Positions 52,812 to 60,551 of a stretch of DNA of 64,000 nt are shown one piece after another (within the stretch, counting starts at the first letter, position 1; every line of letters begins with the position of its first letter). The notes under the pieces were generated by a model. The model ran no database searches. It worked only from the letters and a program-made list of their open reading frames with translations, and was not told where the DNA came from. A program made the position numbers and the translations under genes. Origin of the DNA: Lachnospiraceae bacterium (GTDB lineage Bacteria > Bacillota > Clostridia > Lachnospirales > Lachnospiraceae); assembly GCA_024693135.1 (NCBI GenBank), contig JAILLN010000005.1, positions 31,972 to 95,971 of the forward strand. Reading direction: 5' to 3'.

Positions 52812-54182
52812 ATGAAAGAATATCTGACCATTGCCCGTACCGTACAGGGAGCGGCGCATATCGCCAGGCAGCAGCCCTGTGAGGACGCATCCGGGGTATA
52901 TGTGGATCAGGAAACCGGCTTTCGGATCGCTGTGACCTGCGATGGGCATGGGGATCCCTCCTGCTGCCGTAGCCGTACCGGAGCGGAAATGGCCGTAGCC
53001 GCCGCGACAGAGGTATTGAAGGGCTTCGCAGAGGAGATGGCCGGCACCAAGGAGATGCTTAGCCGGCTCTTTGATCCGGACAAGCAGCAGCAGATCATCC
53101 GGCAGCTGACCGATCATATTTTCTTAAGCTGGTATGAAAAGATCGAGAATGACCTGAAGGAGAGTCCTCTGACACAGGAGGAGATGGAGGCGGCTTTTCT
53201 TGCGGAAGAGGACCTCATAGATGTCCAGGATGTCTACTTCGTCTATGGCACTACCCTTGAGGCGGCTCTTCTGATGGAGGGCTGCCTGATCCTGCTGCAT
53301 CAGGGGGACGGGCGGATCGTCGCCCTTTTTGGGGACGGCAGCGCATCGGAGCCGGTACCCTGGGATGAGGAAAATGTCGGAAATATTACCACCTCCATGT
53401 GCGAGAAGGATGCCATGGACCGGATCCGCCATGCGGTCATCGACCTGGAAAAGGAGCCGGTGCTTGCCATCTTTCTTTTAAGCGACGGGATAGAGGATTC
53501 CTATGCGCCCAGGCTTTCGGAGGGAGCGGCTTTCTTCTGCAGGGACCAGCTCCTGGATCTTCTGGAGCATGGCGAGGAAGGATATGGGGAGAGGCTTTCG
53601 GATTCCCTGCAGTTTCTCGCCAATAATGGCAGCTGTGACGACTGCTCGGCCTCCATCCTTGCAGATCTGCCCGGCATCGCCGCGATCCGGGAAAGCCTGG
53701 AAAGAAATGTACAGGGCTTCCTTCTGGAGACAGCCCTGAAGAAAGTGCAGCAAAAGATCTGGTCCATGGAGCGCAAGCACGGGATCCTGAAGCAGAGAGC
53801 GGAAGAGGCACCGGAGGATGATGGAGCGGCTCGGGAATACCAGGAGTATCATCAGCTTTTTGAAGAGCTGGCCCAAAAGAAAGAGAAGCTTTTGCAGCAG
53901 ATCGCGGCCATAGGGGGAGGAAAGGATACGGATGTCGATCGAGCAGAGGATAGAGGAGACGGACAGGCTTCTGAGGGAGACGCATGCGAAGATTCTGAAG
54001 CTTCAGAAGGAGAAGAAGGAGCTGGACAGCGCTCTGGCACTGCCGAAGAATCAGCTGATGGAGCTGAAGGCACCGGAACGGTTTCGGAAGGAGAGGCAGG
54101 AGATCCAGAAATTCCTGAGGATAGCTCAGAACCACACGAGCCTGAGGCCGGATCCGAAGACGACGGAGCCCATACTTCCTGA
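52812..54182 (+). CDS. PP2C-family protein phosphatase with coiled coil and acidic tail overlapping the next gene
   Basis: 456 residues. The PP2C domain (about 1-290) has the metal ligands in CEDAS (near 25) and DGHGD (near 46), GDGR (near 171), LSDGIEDS (near 226) and DDCSAS (near 276). A coiled-coil helix follows (about 295-370). The last ~83 codons, an acidic Glu/Ser/Gly/Ala-rich stretch, lie over the 5' end of the ATPase gene in another frame (251-bp overlap). It should reverse phosphorylation by the operon's kinase. The overlap tail may be dispensable or a product of overprinting. Confidence 0.85.
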   Translation: MKEYLTIARTVQGAAHIARQQPCEDASGVYVDQETGFRIAVTCDGHGDPSCCRSRTGAEMAVAAATEVLKGFAEEMAGTKEMLSRLFDPDKQQQIIRQLTDHIFLSWYEKIENDLKESPLTQEEMEAAFLAEEDLIDVQDVYFVYGTTLEAALLMEGCLILLHQGDGRIVALFGDGSASEPVPWDEENVGNITTSMCEKDAMDRIRHAVIDLEKEPVLAIFLLSDGIEDSYAPRLSEGAAFFCRDQLLDLLEHGEEGYGERLSDSLQFLANNGSCDDCSASILADLPGIAAIRESLERNVQGFLLETALKKVQQKIWSMERKHGILKQRAEEAPEDDGAAREYQEYHQLFEELAQKKEKLLQQIAAIGGGKDTDVDRAEDRGDGQASEGDACEDSEASEGEEGAGQRSGTAEESADGAEGTGTVSEGEAGDPEIPEDSSEPHEPEAGSEDDGAHTS

Positions 54183-57100
54183 CCTGTCCTATCTGAGCCT
54201 GATCACCTTCCGGCTGAGCGACAGCGTAAGCGAGGAGGATCCACTGGCCGAGGAGATCGTAAAGCTCTGCGCCGCTTATGAGGCATATCTTGAGCAGGAG
54301 GAAAAGAAGGAGGAGCAAGGCAGGATCCTTGCATTAAAGACCGAGGAGAAGCGGCTTTCCCATGAAAAAGAACAGCTGAAATTAGAAGCCGGAACCCTGC
54401 TCTTTCGTGCAGAGGAGCATATCCGGAACGACCTGCTGCCGGAGCTTGAACGGGAGCTTTTAAGGGAGCCCGGGGAGCATGAGCTGCTTTTGGGGCATTC
54501 CTTTCGGAGCGTGGATATGCCGGCTTCCTTTTCCCCGATCTTTAAGGAGGCTCTGGGCTCCCATTATGATGAAAATGCCTGCGGCATAGCCCTGCCCCTG
54601 ATCCTTTCTGCCGGAGAGGGCGCCCGGATCTTTGTGGATTATGATCCTGCCCTTAAACCTGCCATTCAGTCCGCTCTTCAGGACTTTGCCCTGGCTTACC
54701 TGGAGGCCGTTCCCGCAGATCAAGCCCATATCGTTCTCATCGACCGGATCCATTACAACGGATCTCTCCTGGGGAAGCTTTCCCTTCTTTCCGGCCTGCC
54801 GGGGGGAGCGGTTGAGGCCGTGCCCCGGGATGAGGAATCTGCAGGGAAGCTTCTTGCTTCGATCCGGCAGTATTACCGGCGGATCGAGGATGAGCGCCTT
54901 GGGGGCATGGATGTGCTGTCCTTTAACCGGCAGAATCCGGACCAGAAGCAGATACCCGGGCTTCTGCTCATCATCCATCAAAGGGATGGGGGGTATTATG
55001 GCGGGGGAAGCCGGGATCTGGAGGTGCTTCTTGCCAATGCAAAGCGCTATGGGATCCTGAGCCTCGTGCTGAACCAGTGCCCCGGGGAGGATAAGGCACG
55101 GAAGGAAAGGGCCATGGCCGCGAAGCAGGCTGATCCCGGAGCATATGGCATCGCATCGGAGGGCGGTCAATTCTTGCGGTATGCCGCCTCCGGCTGGGAG
55201 AGATTTGTATTCCATGCCCGGGGGGAGGAGCTTACGGAGCAGAAGATCGACGCCCTGAAGCAGAAGCTTGTCCGCAAGGACCAGGGAACCCGCTATTTTG
55301 ACCGCTTTCCCATGCATCTGCCGAAGCGGTCAAGAGGTGCCGCGCCGGTCATTGAGGTGCCGGTGGCGGTGGATGAAAATGATGAGCCGGTCATGCTGAA
55401 CCTGGAACGGGACAGCTTTGCGGCCTATATCATGGGATCCGCCGGAAGCGGCAAATCCGTGCTTCTGCATGACATCATCGTGGGGCTTGTGATGAATTAC
55501 CACCCGGATGAGGTAGAGCTCTGGCTTGCTGATTTCAATAAGGTGGAATTTTCTACCTATATCGACCATCCTTTTCCCCATATCCGCTATATCCTGCTGG
55601 ATGATTCCTGTGACCTGGTATATGACCTGATGGACCGGCTTGTCCGGGAATCCAGGCGGAGAGAGAGGATCCTGTCGGACAAGAACGTGACAGACCTGCG
55701 GTTCCTTCCGGAGGGGGACAGGCTTCCCGTCATCGTGGTCATAATCGACGAATTTGCCCGCATGAGCGCGGTCCTTCGCAAAAGGCCGGAGTACCAGAAG
55801 AGCCTGACCGACCTGCTTCAGGTAGGCCGGAAGCAGGGATTTAAATTCATCTTTGCGAGCCAGAACTATATGGACGGCGTGGATGGCCTGGAGACAGAGG
55901 GCCGCAATCAGATCGCAAACCGGATCGCCATGCGAAATAACAGCCAGACGGAAATGAAGGAGGTGCTCTCCCTGGGGCCGGAGCTTACGGATGAGATCGA
56001 GGAATGGATCCGGAGCCTTCCCCGGTACCAGTCCATCATCAAGACCCCGGATCCTTTGAAGAAGTACCGGGTGAGGCGGGTCAGGAATCTTTATCCCTCC
56101 TCCTTGGAGAATGATCCCATGAAGGACATCCGGAAGCTGGCGGATCTTTTTGCAGGGCATATGGCTCCTTCGGAGGATCCGGCAGGGGATGACCTGCTTT
56201 ATGTCAGGAAGCAGAGCTTCTATCTGGACGGTGCAAAGCCCAGGACCTTTCGGAGCCATAGGGAGGATATTCTCCGTGCCGAAAAGGAGATGGAGGGGGA
56301 GCTGCTTTACGGGGATATCCCCATATATCCCGGAGTCCCCCGGGGGCTTACGCCGGTCAAGCGCTTTGTGCTGATCCCGGAAAGCGGGGAAAATATCCTG
56401 GTATTGAGCGGCCAGGCGGCGGGGAGCTGCTTTTCCCTGACCATAGGAAGGCTTCTCCTGTCCCTGCTCAATAGCTATAGGATGAGGGATGAAAGGGCAG
56501 AGGTCTTTGCTTACCGGAGGGATCCTATCTACCGCCGGTTTGAGGACAGGTGGGGGCGCCTTCCCTGCTATACGGATCTGGATGAGCTCTGCGCCCGGAT
56601 CCGGAGCCTGAAGGAGAAAGTCCGGCAGAAGAAGGAATGTCCTGAGCTTGTCATCCTTCTGGGGATAGAATCTCTTTATCATGCCTTTTCCCTTTGTGGC
56701 GACGAACCGGAGGAGACAGGAGGAGATGGAGGGGAGGACATAGCCGCCCTGATGAACCGGGACAAAAGAAATGAGCTTGAAGAGGAGGATATCCGGCATT
56801 ATCGGGAAGAGAGGGCTAAAGAGATTACGGATGAGGAGAAGCCGCAGCCTTCAGGGCGGTATGATGCAAAGCCGGACCTGGAATGGCTTTTCCGAAGGGG
56901 AGGAGAGATGGGCCTTCACTTTGTCCTGGTCTGTCCGGATCCCGGGATGCTGGAGAGGATGAGCCTTCCGATGGAGCTTTTTACCCATCAGATCCTGCTG
57001 GAGATGAATGAATCCCTGCTTAGAAGCTATGTAGGGCTGGACCAGGCGGAGCTTTTGAACCTTTCGGAGGACGGCCTCGGCTTTTACCAGAGATACCGGC

Positions 57101-57195
57101 AGGGCTTCTCCTTCCGTACTCATCTGTACCAGGGGATGCCCATGGGGGGCTTTGAGCTTGATGATGCGGGAAATATCAGAAGAAGCGGGTATTGA
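53932..57195 (+). CDS. Large soluble FtsK/HerA-type ATPase with N-terminal coiled coil and second degenerate ATPase unit
   Basis: 1087 residues. GGGGGAGGAAAGG precedes the ATG. Coiled coil (about 1-175), a RecA-like or FtsK-linked region (to about 460), then an FtsK/SpoIIIE domain with Walker A MGSAGSGKS (near 500), Walker B VIVVIIDEFAR (near 606) and a FIFASQ sensor-like segment. The C-terminal part (about 800-1080) repeats the fold in degenerate form: ENILVLSGQAAGSCFS where Walker A is expected, and PELVILLGIES for Walker B. No transmembrane helix is seen, unlike EccC/EssC. Tandem FtsK-type units recall type VII ATPases. It probably pumps a protein or DNA substrate, or remodels complexes, under kinase/phosphatase control (inference). 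Confidence 0.82.
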   Translation: MSIEQRIEETDRLLRETHAKILKLQKEKKELDSALALPKNQLMELKAPERFRKERQEIQKFLRIAQNHTSLRPDPKTTEPILPDLSYLSLITFRLSDSVSEEDPLAEEIVKLCAAYEAYLEQEEKKEEQGRILALKTEEKRLSHEKEQLKLEAGTLLFRAEEHIRNDLLPELERELLREPGEHELLLGHSFRSVDMPASFSPIFKEALGSHYDENACGIALPLILSAGEGARIFVDYDPALKPAIQSALQDFALAYLEAVPADQAHIVLIDRIHYNGSLLGKLSLLSGLPGGAVEAVPRDEESAGKLLASIRQYYRRIEDERLGGMDVLSFNRQNPDQKQIPGLLLIIHQRDGGYYGGGSRDLEVLLANAKRYGILSLVLNQCPGEDKARKERAMAAKQADPGAYGIASEGGQFLRYAASGWERFVFHARGEELTEQKIDALKQKLVRKDQGTRYFDRFPMHLPKRSRGAAPVIEVPVAVDENDEPVMLNLERDSFAAYIMGSAGSGKSVLLHDIIVGLVMNYHPDEVELWLADFNKVEFSTYIDHPFPHIRYILLDDSCDLVYDLMDRLVRESRRRERILSDKNVTDLRFLPEGDRLPVIVVIIDEFARMSAVLRKRPEYQKSLTDLLQVGRKQGFKFIFASQNYMDGVDGLETEGRNQIANRIAMRNNSQTEMKEVLSLGPELTDEIEEWIRSLPRYQSIIKTPDPLKKYRVRRVRNLYPSSLENDPMKDIRKLADLFAGHMAPSEDPAGDDLLYVRKQSFYLDGAKPRTFRSHREDILRAEKEMEGELLYGDIPIYPGVPRGLTPVKRFVLIPESGENILVLSGQAAGSCFSLTIGRLLLSLLNSYRMRDERAEVFAYRRDPIYRRFEDRWGRLPCYTDLDELCARIRSLKEKVRQKKECPELVILLGIESLYHAFSLCGDEPEETGGDGGEDIAALMNRDKRNELEEEDIRHYREERAKEITDEEKPQPSGRYDAKPDLEWLFRRGGEMGLHFVLVCPDPGMLERMSLPMELFTHQILLEMNESLLRSYVGLDQAELLNLSEDGLGFYQRYRQGFSFRTHLYQGMPMGGFELDDAGNIRRSGY

Positions 57196-57197
57196 AG

Positions 57198-58256
57198 ATG
57201 TATAACGGAATGGTGGATATCACGGAAGCCGGAGCCCGGGAGCTTTTTGCCACAGCAAAGGCTCTTTCGGATTCCGTAAGAGAGATGGAGGCGGCGGAAA
57301 AAAGCCTGACGGAAGCCTATATGAGAAATGTCCGGGGGCTGGGCTATCTGAGAGGGGATATAGAGCCCTTCATCCGGCTTCAGAAGAGGGAGCTTCGGAG
57401 AAGCATCGACAATGCGGAGGGACTGATCCGGAACCTGAAGGAGATGGGGGACTGGATCCTCAGCAAGGTAGCCATGGCAAAGGCCTATACCGGCGGGGAT
57501 CATGCCGGAAACCTGAAGGCAGATCCTTCGGGGCTTTTGGGTGAAGAGGAGGATCCGAATGACCCTAGGCCGGTCCGGAGCGTGCCCAGGAGCCTTCCCG
57601 GCACCATGCTGGAGGAGGAAAGGCTTGAGAATGGTGGCACGGTCTATGGGAATCCGGAGCTTCTGAACCGGTATATGTATGCGGTCCAGGGCAATGCCTA
57701 TGATGAATTCCAGGGAACCTGCGGGCTCTGTGCCGTGGCGAACCTTTTAAGGATGGCAGGGGTCAATATGACGGAAAAGCAGGTCATCGACTTTGCGGCG
57801 CCTGCGGGGCTCTGTGCATTTGATCAGGGGAACGATCCGGGGGAAAACGGGGGCACGGATCATTTGGACAGGCAGTCGATCCTGGCGCATTTTGGCGTGC
57901 AGTCGGAGCTTTTTGACGTGAAGGGCTGCGGAGTGGACGAGACCTATGACCGGAAGACGGCGGAATGGACGTTGGAGCAGCTGGCCACCTTTGTCACGGA
58001 GGGAAAGGGCGTCATCGTAAATGTGAATGCATACGGGCTGTGGGGAGGCTTCGTCTGCTTTGACGATGATCCCACCAAGTATGACGACAGCCATGCGGTG
58101 CTTCTCACCGGCGTCAAAAAAGATGCCATGGGAAGGGTGGATGGCTTTTATGTATGCGACAGCGCCAATAACGGCACAAGCTATTACGACCGGGATATGA
58201 TGATCGCTTCCTTAACGGATGCCCCGGCCAATGTGACCACATTTTCCCTGCGTTAG
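57198..58256 (+). CDS. Helical-domain protein fused to a papain-like cysteine peptidase
   Basis: 352 residues from the ATG at 57198, 2 bp after the ATPase stop (a TTG at 57192 is in frame). N-terminal helical domain (about 1-100) with DITEAGARELFATAKAL, GLGYLRGDIE and DWILSKV; it is related to the N-terminus of the next protein. A polar linker follows (to about 155), then a papain-like/C39-like fold: catalytic Cys in QGTCGLCAVANLL (near 174), His in DDSHAVLLTG (near 299) and Asp/Asn in CDSANNG (near 320). No signal peptide. It could be an effector translocated by the ATPase, or the system's processing peptidase. Confidence 0.75.
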   Translation: MYNGMVDITEAGARELFATAKALSDSVREMEAAEKSLTEAYMRNVRGLGYLRGDIEPFIRLQKRELRRSIDNAEGLIRNLKEMGDWILSKVAMAKAYTGGDHAGNLKADPSGLLGEEEDPNDPRPVRSVPRSLPGTMLEEERLENGGTVYGNPELLNRYMYAVQGNAYDEFQGTCGLCAVANLLRMAGVNMTEKQVIDFAAPAGLCAFDQGNDPGENGGTDHLDRQSILAHFGVQSELFDVKGCGVDETYDRKTAEWTLEQLATFVTEGKGVIVNVNAYGLWGGFVCFDDDPTKYDDSHAVLLTGVKKDAMGRVDGFYVCDSANNGTSYYDRDMMIASLTDAPANVTTFSLR

Positions 58257-58350
58257 CTTCGGGGATGATCAGGTAAAAAAGCAAAACCGAAGACGTGCCT
58301 TGCATCCGGAAGGACAGGAAGAAGAGGCGGCACAGGAAAGGAGAGAGGAG

Positions 58351-58959
58351 ATGGCACAAAAGATCGATATTACCTCCGAGGGGGCGGATACCCTTTGGAG
58401 CCTGGCAAAAAGCTTGGATCAGAGCAACGCGGATAATCAGGCGGAGGTCAGGCGCCTGGGGACGGCGTTAGATAAAAACCGTCCGGGACTTGGGTATCTT
58501 ACGGGGCAGGTGGAGCAGGTGCTCTCCCAGGCGGCGGCCGCTGCCATCAAGGGAAGGGACGCATCCCACATGCTCAGCAGGAAGTCAATGGAAATGGCTA
58601 ATTGGATCGCCGGGAAGGTAGGGATCCCTCCCCAGGCCATAAGCCAGACAGGTGACGTTTCGATCGAAAAATGGAGGCAGCCTATGGAAAACGGAAAATA
58701 CGGACAGCTGGATCTGGTAGCCCTGCAGGAGATGAGAAAGGCAGTAAAGCGGTATGAGGAGATCATCGCGGTTAATGTGGAAAAGATGAAAAAGGCGGGG
58801 GACCTCTGCCGTACCAATATGCGAAGCGACAAGATCAGCGTCAATATGTGCGATGAGCTGGATAAGGCCTGCGGGCTTTTTAAGCAGTCTGTGGACGATG
58901 CGGCAGGACTGGTAAAAAAGCTTGACCAGGAGATCGTAGACATCCAGAACAGGGTTTGA
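58351..58959 (+). CDS. Helical protein sharing its N-terminal domain with the upstream peptidase fusion, WXG100-like size
   Basis: 202 residues from the ATG at 58351 (AAAGGAGAGAGG upstream). The first ~95 residues align with the peptidase fusion: KIDITSEGADTLWSLAKSL, GLGYLTGQVE and NWIAGKV occur at matching positions. The rest is predicted helical with a long C-terminal helix. Its small size, all-helical nature and position after an FtsK-type ATPase recall WXG100/LXG secretion substrates, but the WxG turn is not clear. It is best called a new helical family. It probably acts as substrate, chaperone or structural subunit. Confidence 0.7.
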   Translation: MAQKIDITSEGADTLWSLAKSLDQSNADNQAEVRRLGTALDKNRPGLGYLTGQVEQVLSQAAAAAIKGRDASHMLSRKSMEMANWIAGKVGIPPQAISQTGDVSIEKWRQPMENGKYGQLDLVALQEMRKAVKRYEEIIAVNVEKMKKAGDLCRTNMRSDKISVNMCDELDKACGLFKQSVDDAAGLVKKLDQEIVDIQNRV

Positions 58960-58973
58960 CAGAAAGGAGAAGC

Positions 58974-59429
58974 ATGGAGAATGAGATAAGATCCACGGCG
59001 CATGATAAGGCAGTGGAGGAGGAAGCGGGGAGGCTTGTCCGGCTGGGCGTCGACCTAAACGGGGTCACGGATTTTGCTATGCGGTATATGGCATCCTGCA
59101 TTACGGCAGTGAAGCGGGATCCTACCGTGGAATTTCTATTTGTGGATTACCGGTATTCCGTGGAGAGGGCAGGGGTACGCTTTGAAGGAAACCGGAATAA
59201 GGAATATCTGGACAGCTATTTTGATTTCTACCAAAACCGGCTCCCGGACCTGAAGACCCCGGAAAAGCAGGAGGCCTTTGCCCAGGTATTGACAAAGAAT
59301 ATCGCCGAGAGAATGAAAAAGGACTATGCCGCCTTAAGCTATCAGGTGGATTACACCCATAACGCGGCCTTTGTAGCCCTTACGATCCGCATACTGAATC
59401 CGGATTTTAAGCCTGTGGCCAGGTGGTGA
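58974..59429 (+). CDS. Uncharacterised protein, single-domain version of the repeat family in the operon
   Basis: 151 residues from the ATG at 58974 (AGAAAGGAGA upstream). The domain shares a pattern with the C-terminal ~150 residues of the protein encoded at 59541: GVDLNGVTDFAMRYM, DYRYSVERAGVRFEG, KQEAFAQVL, AERMKKDY and LTIRILN...PVARW. No catalytic motif, signal peptide or membrane helix. It is cytosolic and probably binds a partner in the system. Confidence 0.68.
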   Translation: MENEIRSTAHDKAVEEEAGRLVRLGVDLNGVTDFAMRYMASCITAVKRDPTVEFLFVDYRYSVERAGVRFEGNRNKEYLDSYFDFYQNRLPDLKTPEKQEAFAQVLTKNIAERMKKDYAALSYQVDYTHNAAFVALTIRILNPDFKPVARW

Positions 59430-59430
59430 T

Positions 59431-59512
59431 TCCGGCTGGAAGGAGCGGGATGCCTTTGGCAGTGTGTTTCTGGCAGGTTACAGGATTCGCATCCGGCCGG
59501 TGTGAGTCAGAA
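59431..59512. repeat. Dispersed intergenic element, opposite-orientation copy
   Basis: Reads GCATCCGGCCGGTGTGAGTC (59490-59509) after GGTTACAGG. The reverse complement follows the second 90-bp repeat copy at 18871-18960 over most of its length (CTCACACCGG.CGGATGCG, C.GTAACC.GCC, and a CGCTCCT end). It ends about 20 bases before the AGAGGAGG ribosome binding site of the gene at 59541. Confidence 0.65.
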
Positions 59513-59540
59513 AAAACCAAGCGATTATAGAGGAGGAAAA

Positions 59541-60512
59541 ATGGAACCGTATGTAGACAGCCCGATCCGTGAGGCCATCCGGAAAAAAAACGAGGAACAG
59601 GCGGAGAGCGGGATAAAGGAAGAAGCGTCACGCCTGATCGCAAGCTGCAAGGAGGCCACGAGAATGGGCCAGTGCGTATTTGAAACCAACGATCAAGGAA
59701 GCGTGCAGGTGAATTTCCGAAATCCCCCAAAGCCGGGCATTGGAAAATACTTCAGAAAGCATCTGAAATTCCTCTTTACGCATTTTTTCAGCATCGGAAT
59801 GCTGACCTTCTGGCCGCTCTATTTCATGATGATGGCCATCGCAGTTCCGCCTCCGAGCGATGAGATCAGCGCCTTCATCGTGCTTGCTCTCTGCCCCGTC
59901 GGCCTTTTTTTTGCCGTGCGGATCACTCTGAAGGCGATCGCCGAGGAGGATGCAAAGGAAAACAATGACGCATACATAAAGCGGATAAACGATGGAACCT
60001 GTGACTACATGCATGCGGTGGCAGAGGAGCTGAGAAGAAATGCGGAAAAGCAGACTCTTTCCGAGGTGAGGCAGTATGACCTTGATGTGGAGGATGCCAG
60101 AAACCGGCTCTTAAACTCCGGCGTATCCCTGGATAATCTGCTGGACTGCGCCATAGATTATCTGAATGACTGCTTTTCCCGGACGAATCAGGGCTCTAAC
60201 ATAGAAACCATTGTGCTTCCCTTCGGCTATAGCGTAAGCATGGGCGGCGTAAGCTTCCGTTCAGGAAATAACCCGACGGAGTGGTTTGCGTTTGATGCCC
60301 ACCGGATGCAGAATCTGGGGACTACGCAGATGCAGGAGGGCTTTGCCCAGGGCCTTGCGGTAAAGCTTTCCGAACGGATGAAGCGGGATTTCTTCTCGGA
60401 TCTGCAAAGGAAGGGCATGGACTATGAGGTACAGACGGGGCATCAGGATGCCTCTTTAAGCCTTACGATCCGGATCAAAAACCGGTATTATGTGCCGGTA
60501 AAGAAGTGGTGA
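59541..60512 (+). CDS. Membrane protein with C-terminal copy of the operon's uncharacterised domain
   Basis: 323 residues from the ATG at 59541 (AGAGGAGGAAAA upstream). Order: charged helical N-terminus (about 1-80), two transmembrane helices (about 90-112 and 118-140), a charged linker, then the domain shared with the preceding protein (about 175-323): SGVSLDNLLDCAIDYL, GYSVSMGGVSFRSG, QEGFAQGLA, SERMKRDF and LTIRIKN...PVKKW. The only clear membrane protein of the operon, so a candidate membrane platform for the soluble ATPase. Topology predicts the shared domain in the cytoplasm. Confidence 0.7.
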   Translation: MEPYVDSPIREAIRKKNEEQAESGIKEEASRLIASCKEATRMGQCVFETNDQGSVQVNFRNPPKPGIGKYFRKHLKFLFTHFFSIGMLTFWPLYFMMMAIAVPPPSDEISAFIVLALCPVGLFFAVRITLKAIAEEDAKENNDAYIKRINDGTCDYMHAVAEELRRNAEKQTLSEVRQYDLDVEDARNRLLNSGVSLDNLLDCAIDYLNDCFSRTNQGSNIETIVLPFGYSVSMGGVSFRSGNNPTEWFAFDAHRMQNLGTTQMQEGFAQGLAVKLSERMKRDFFSDLQRKGMDYEVQTGHQDASLSLTIRIKNRYYVPVKKW

Positions 60513-60551
60513 AGCAGACTCTCCGATCAGACGGGGGCATAAGGAGCCAAG

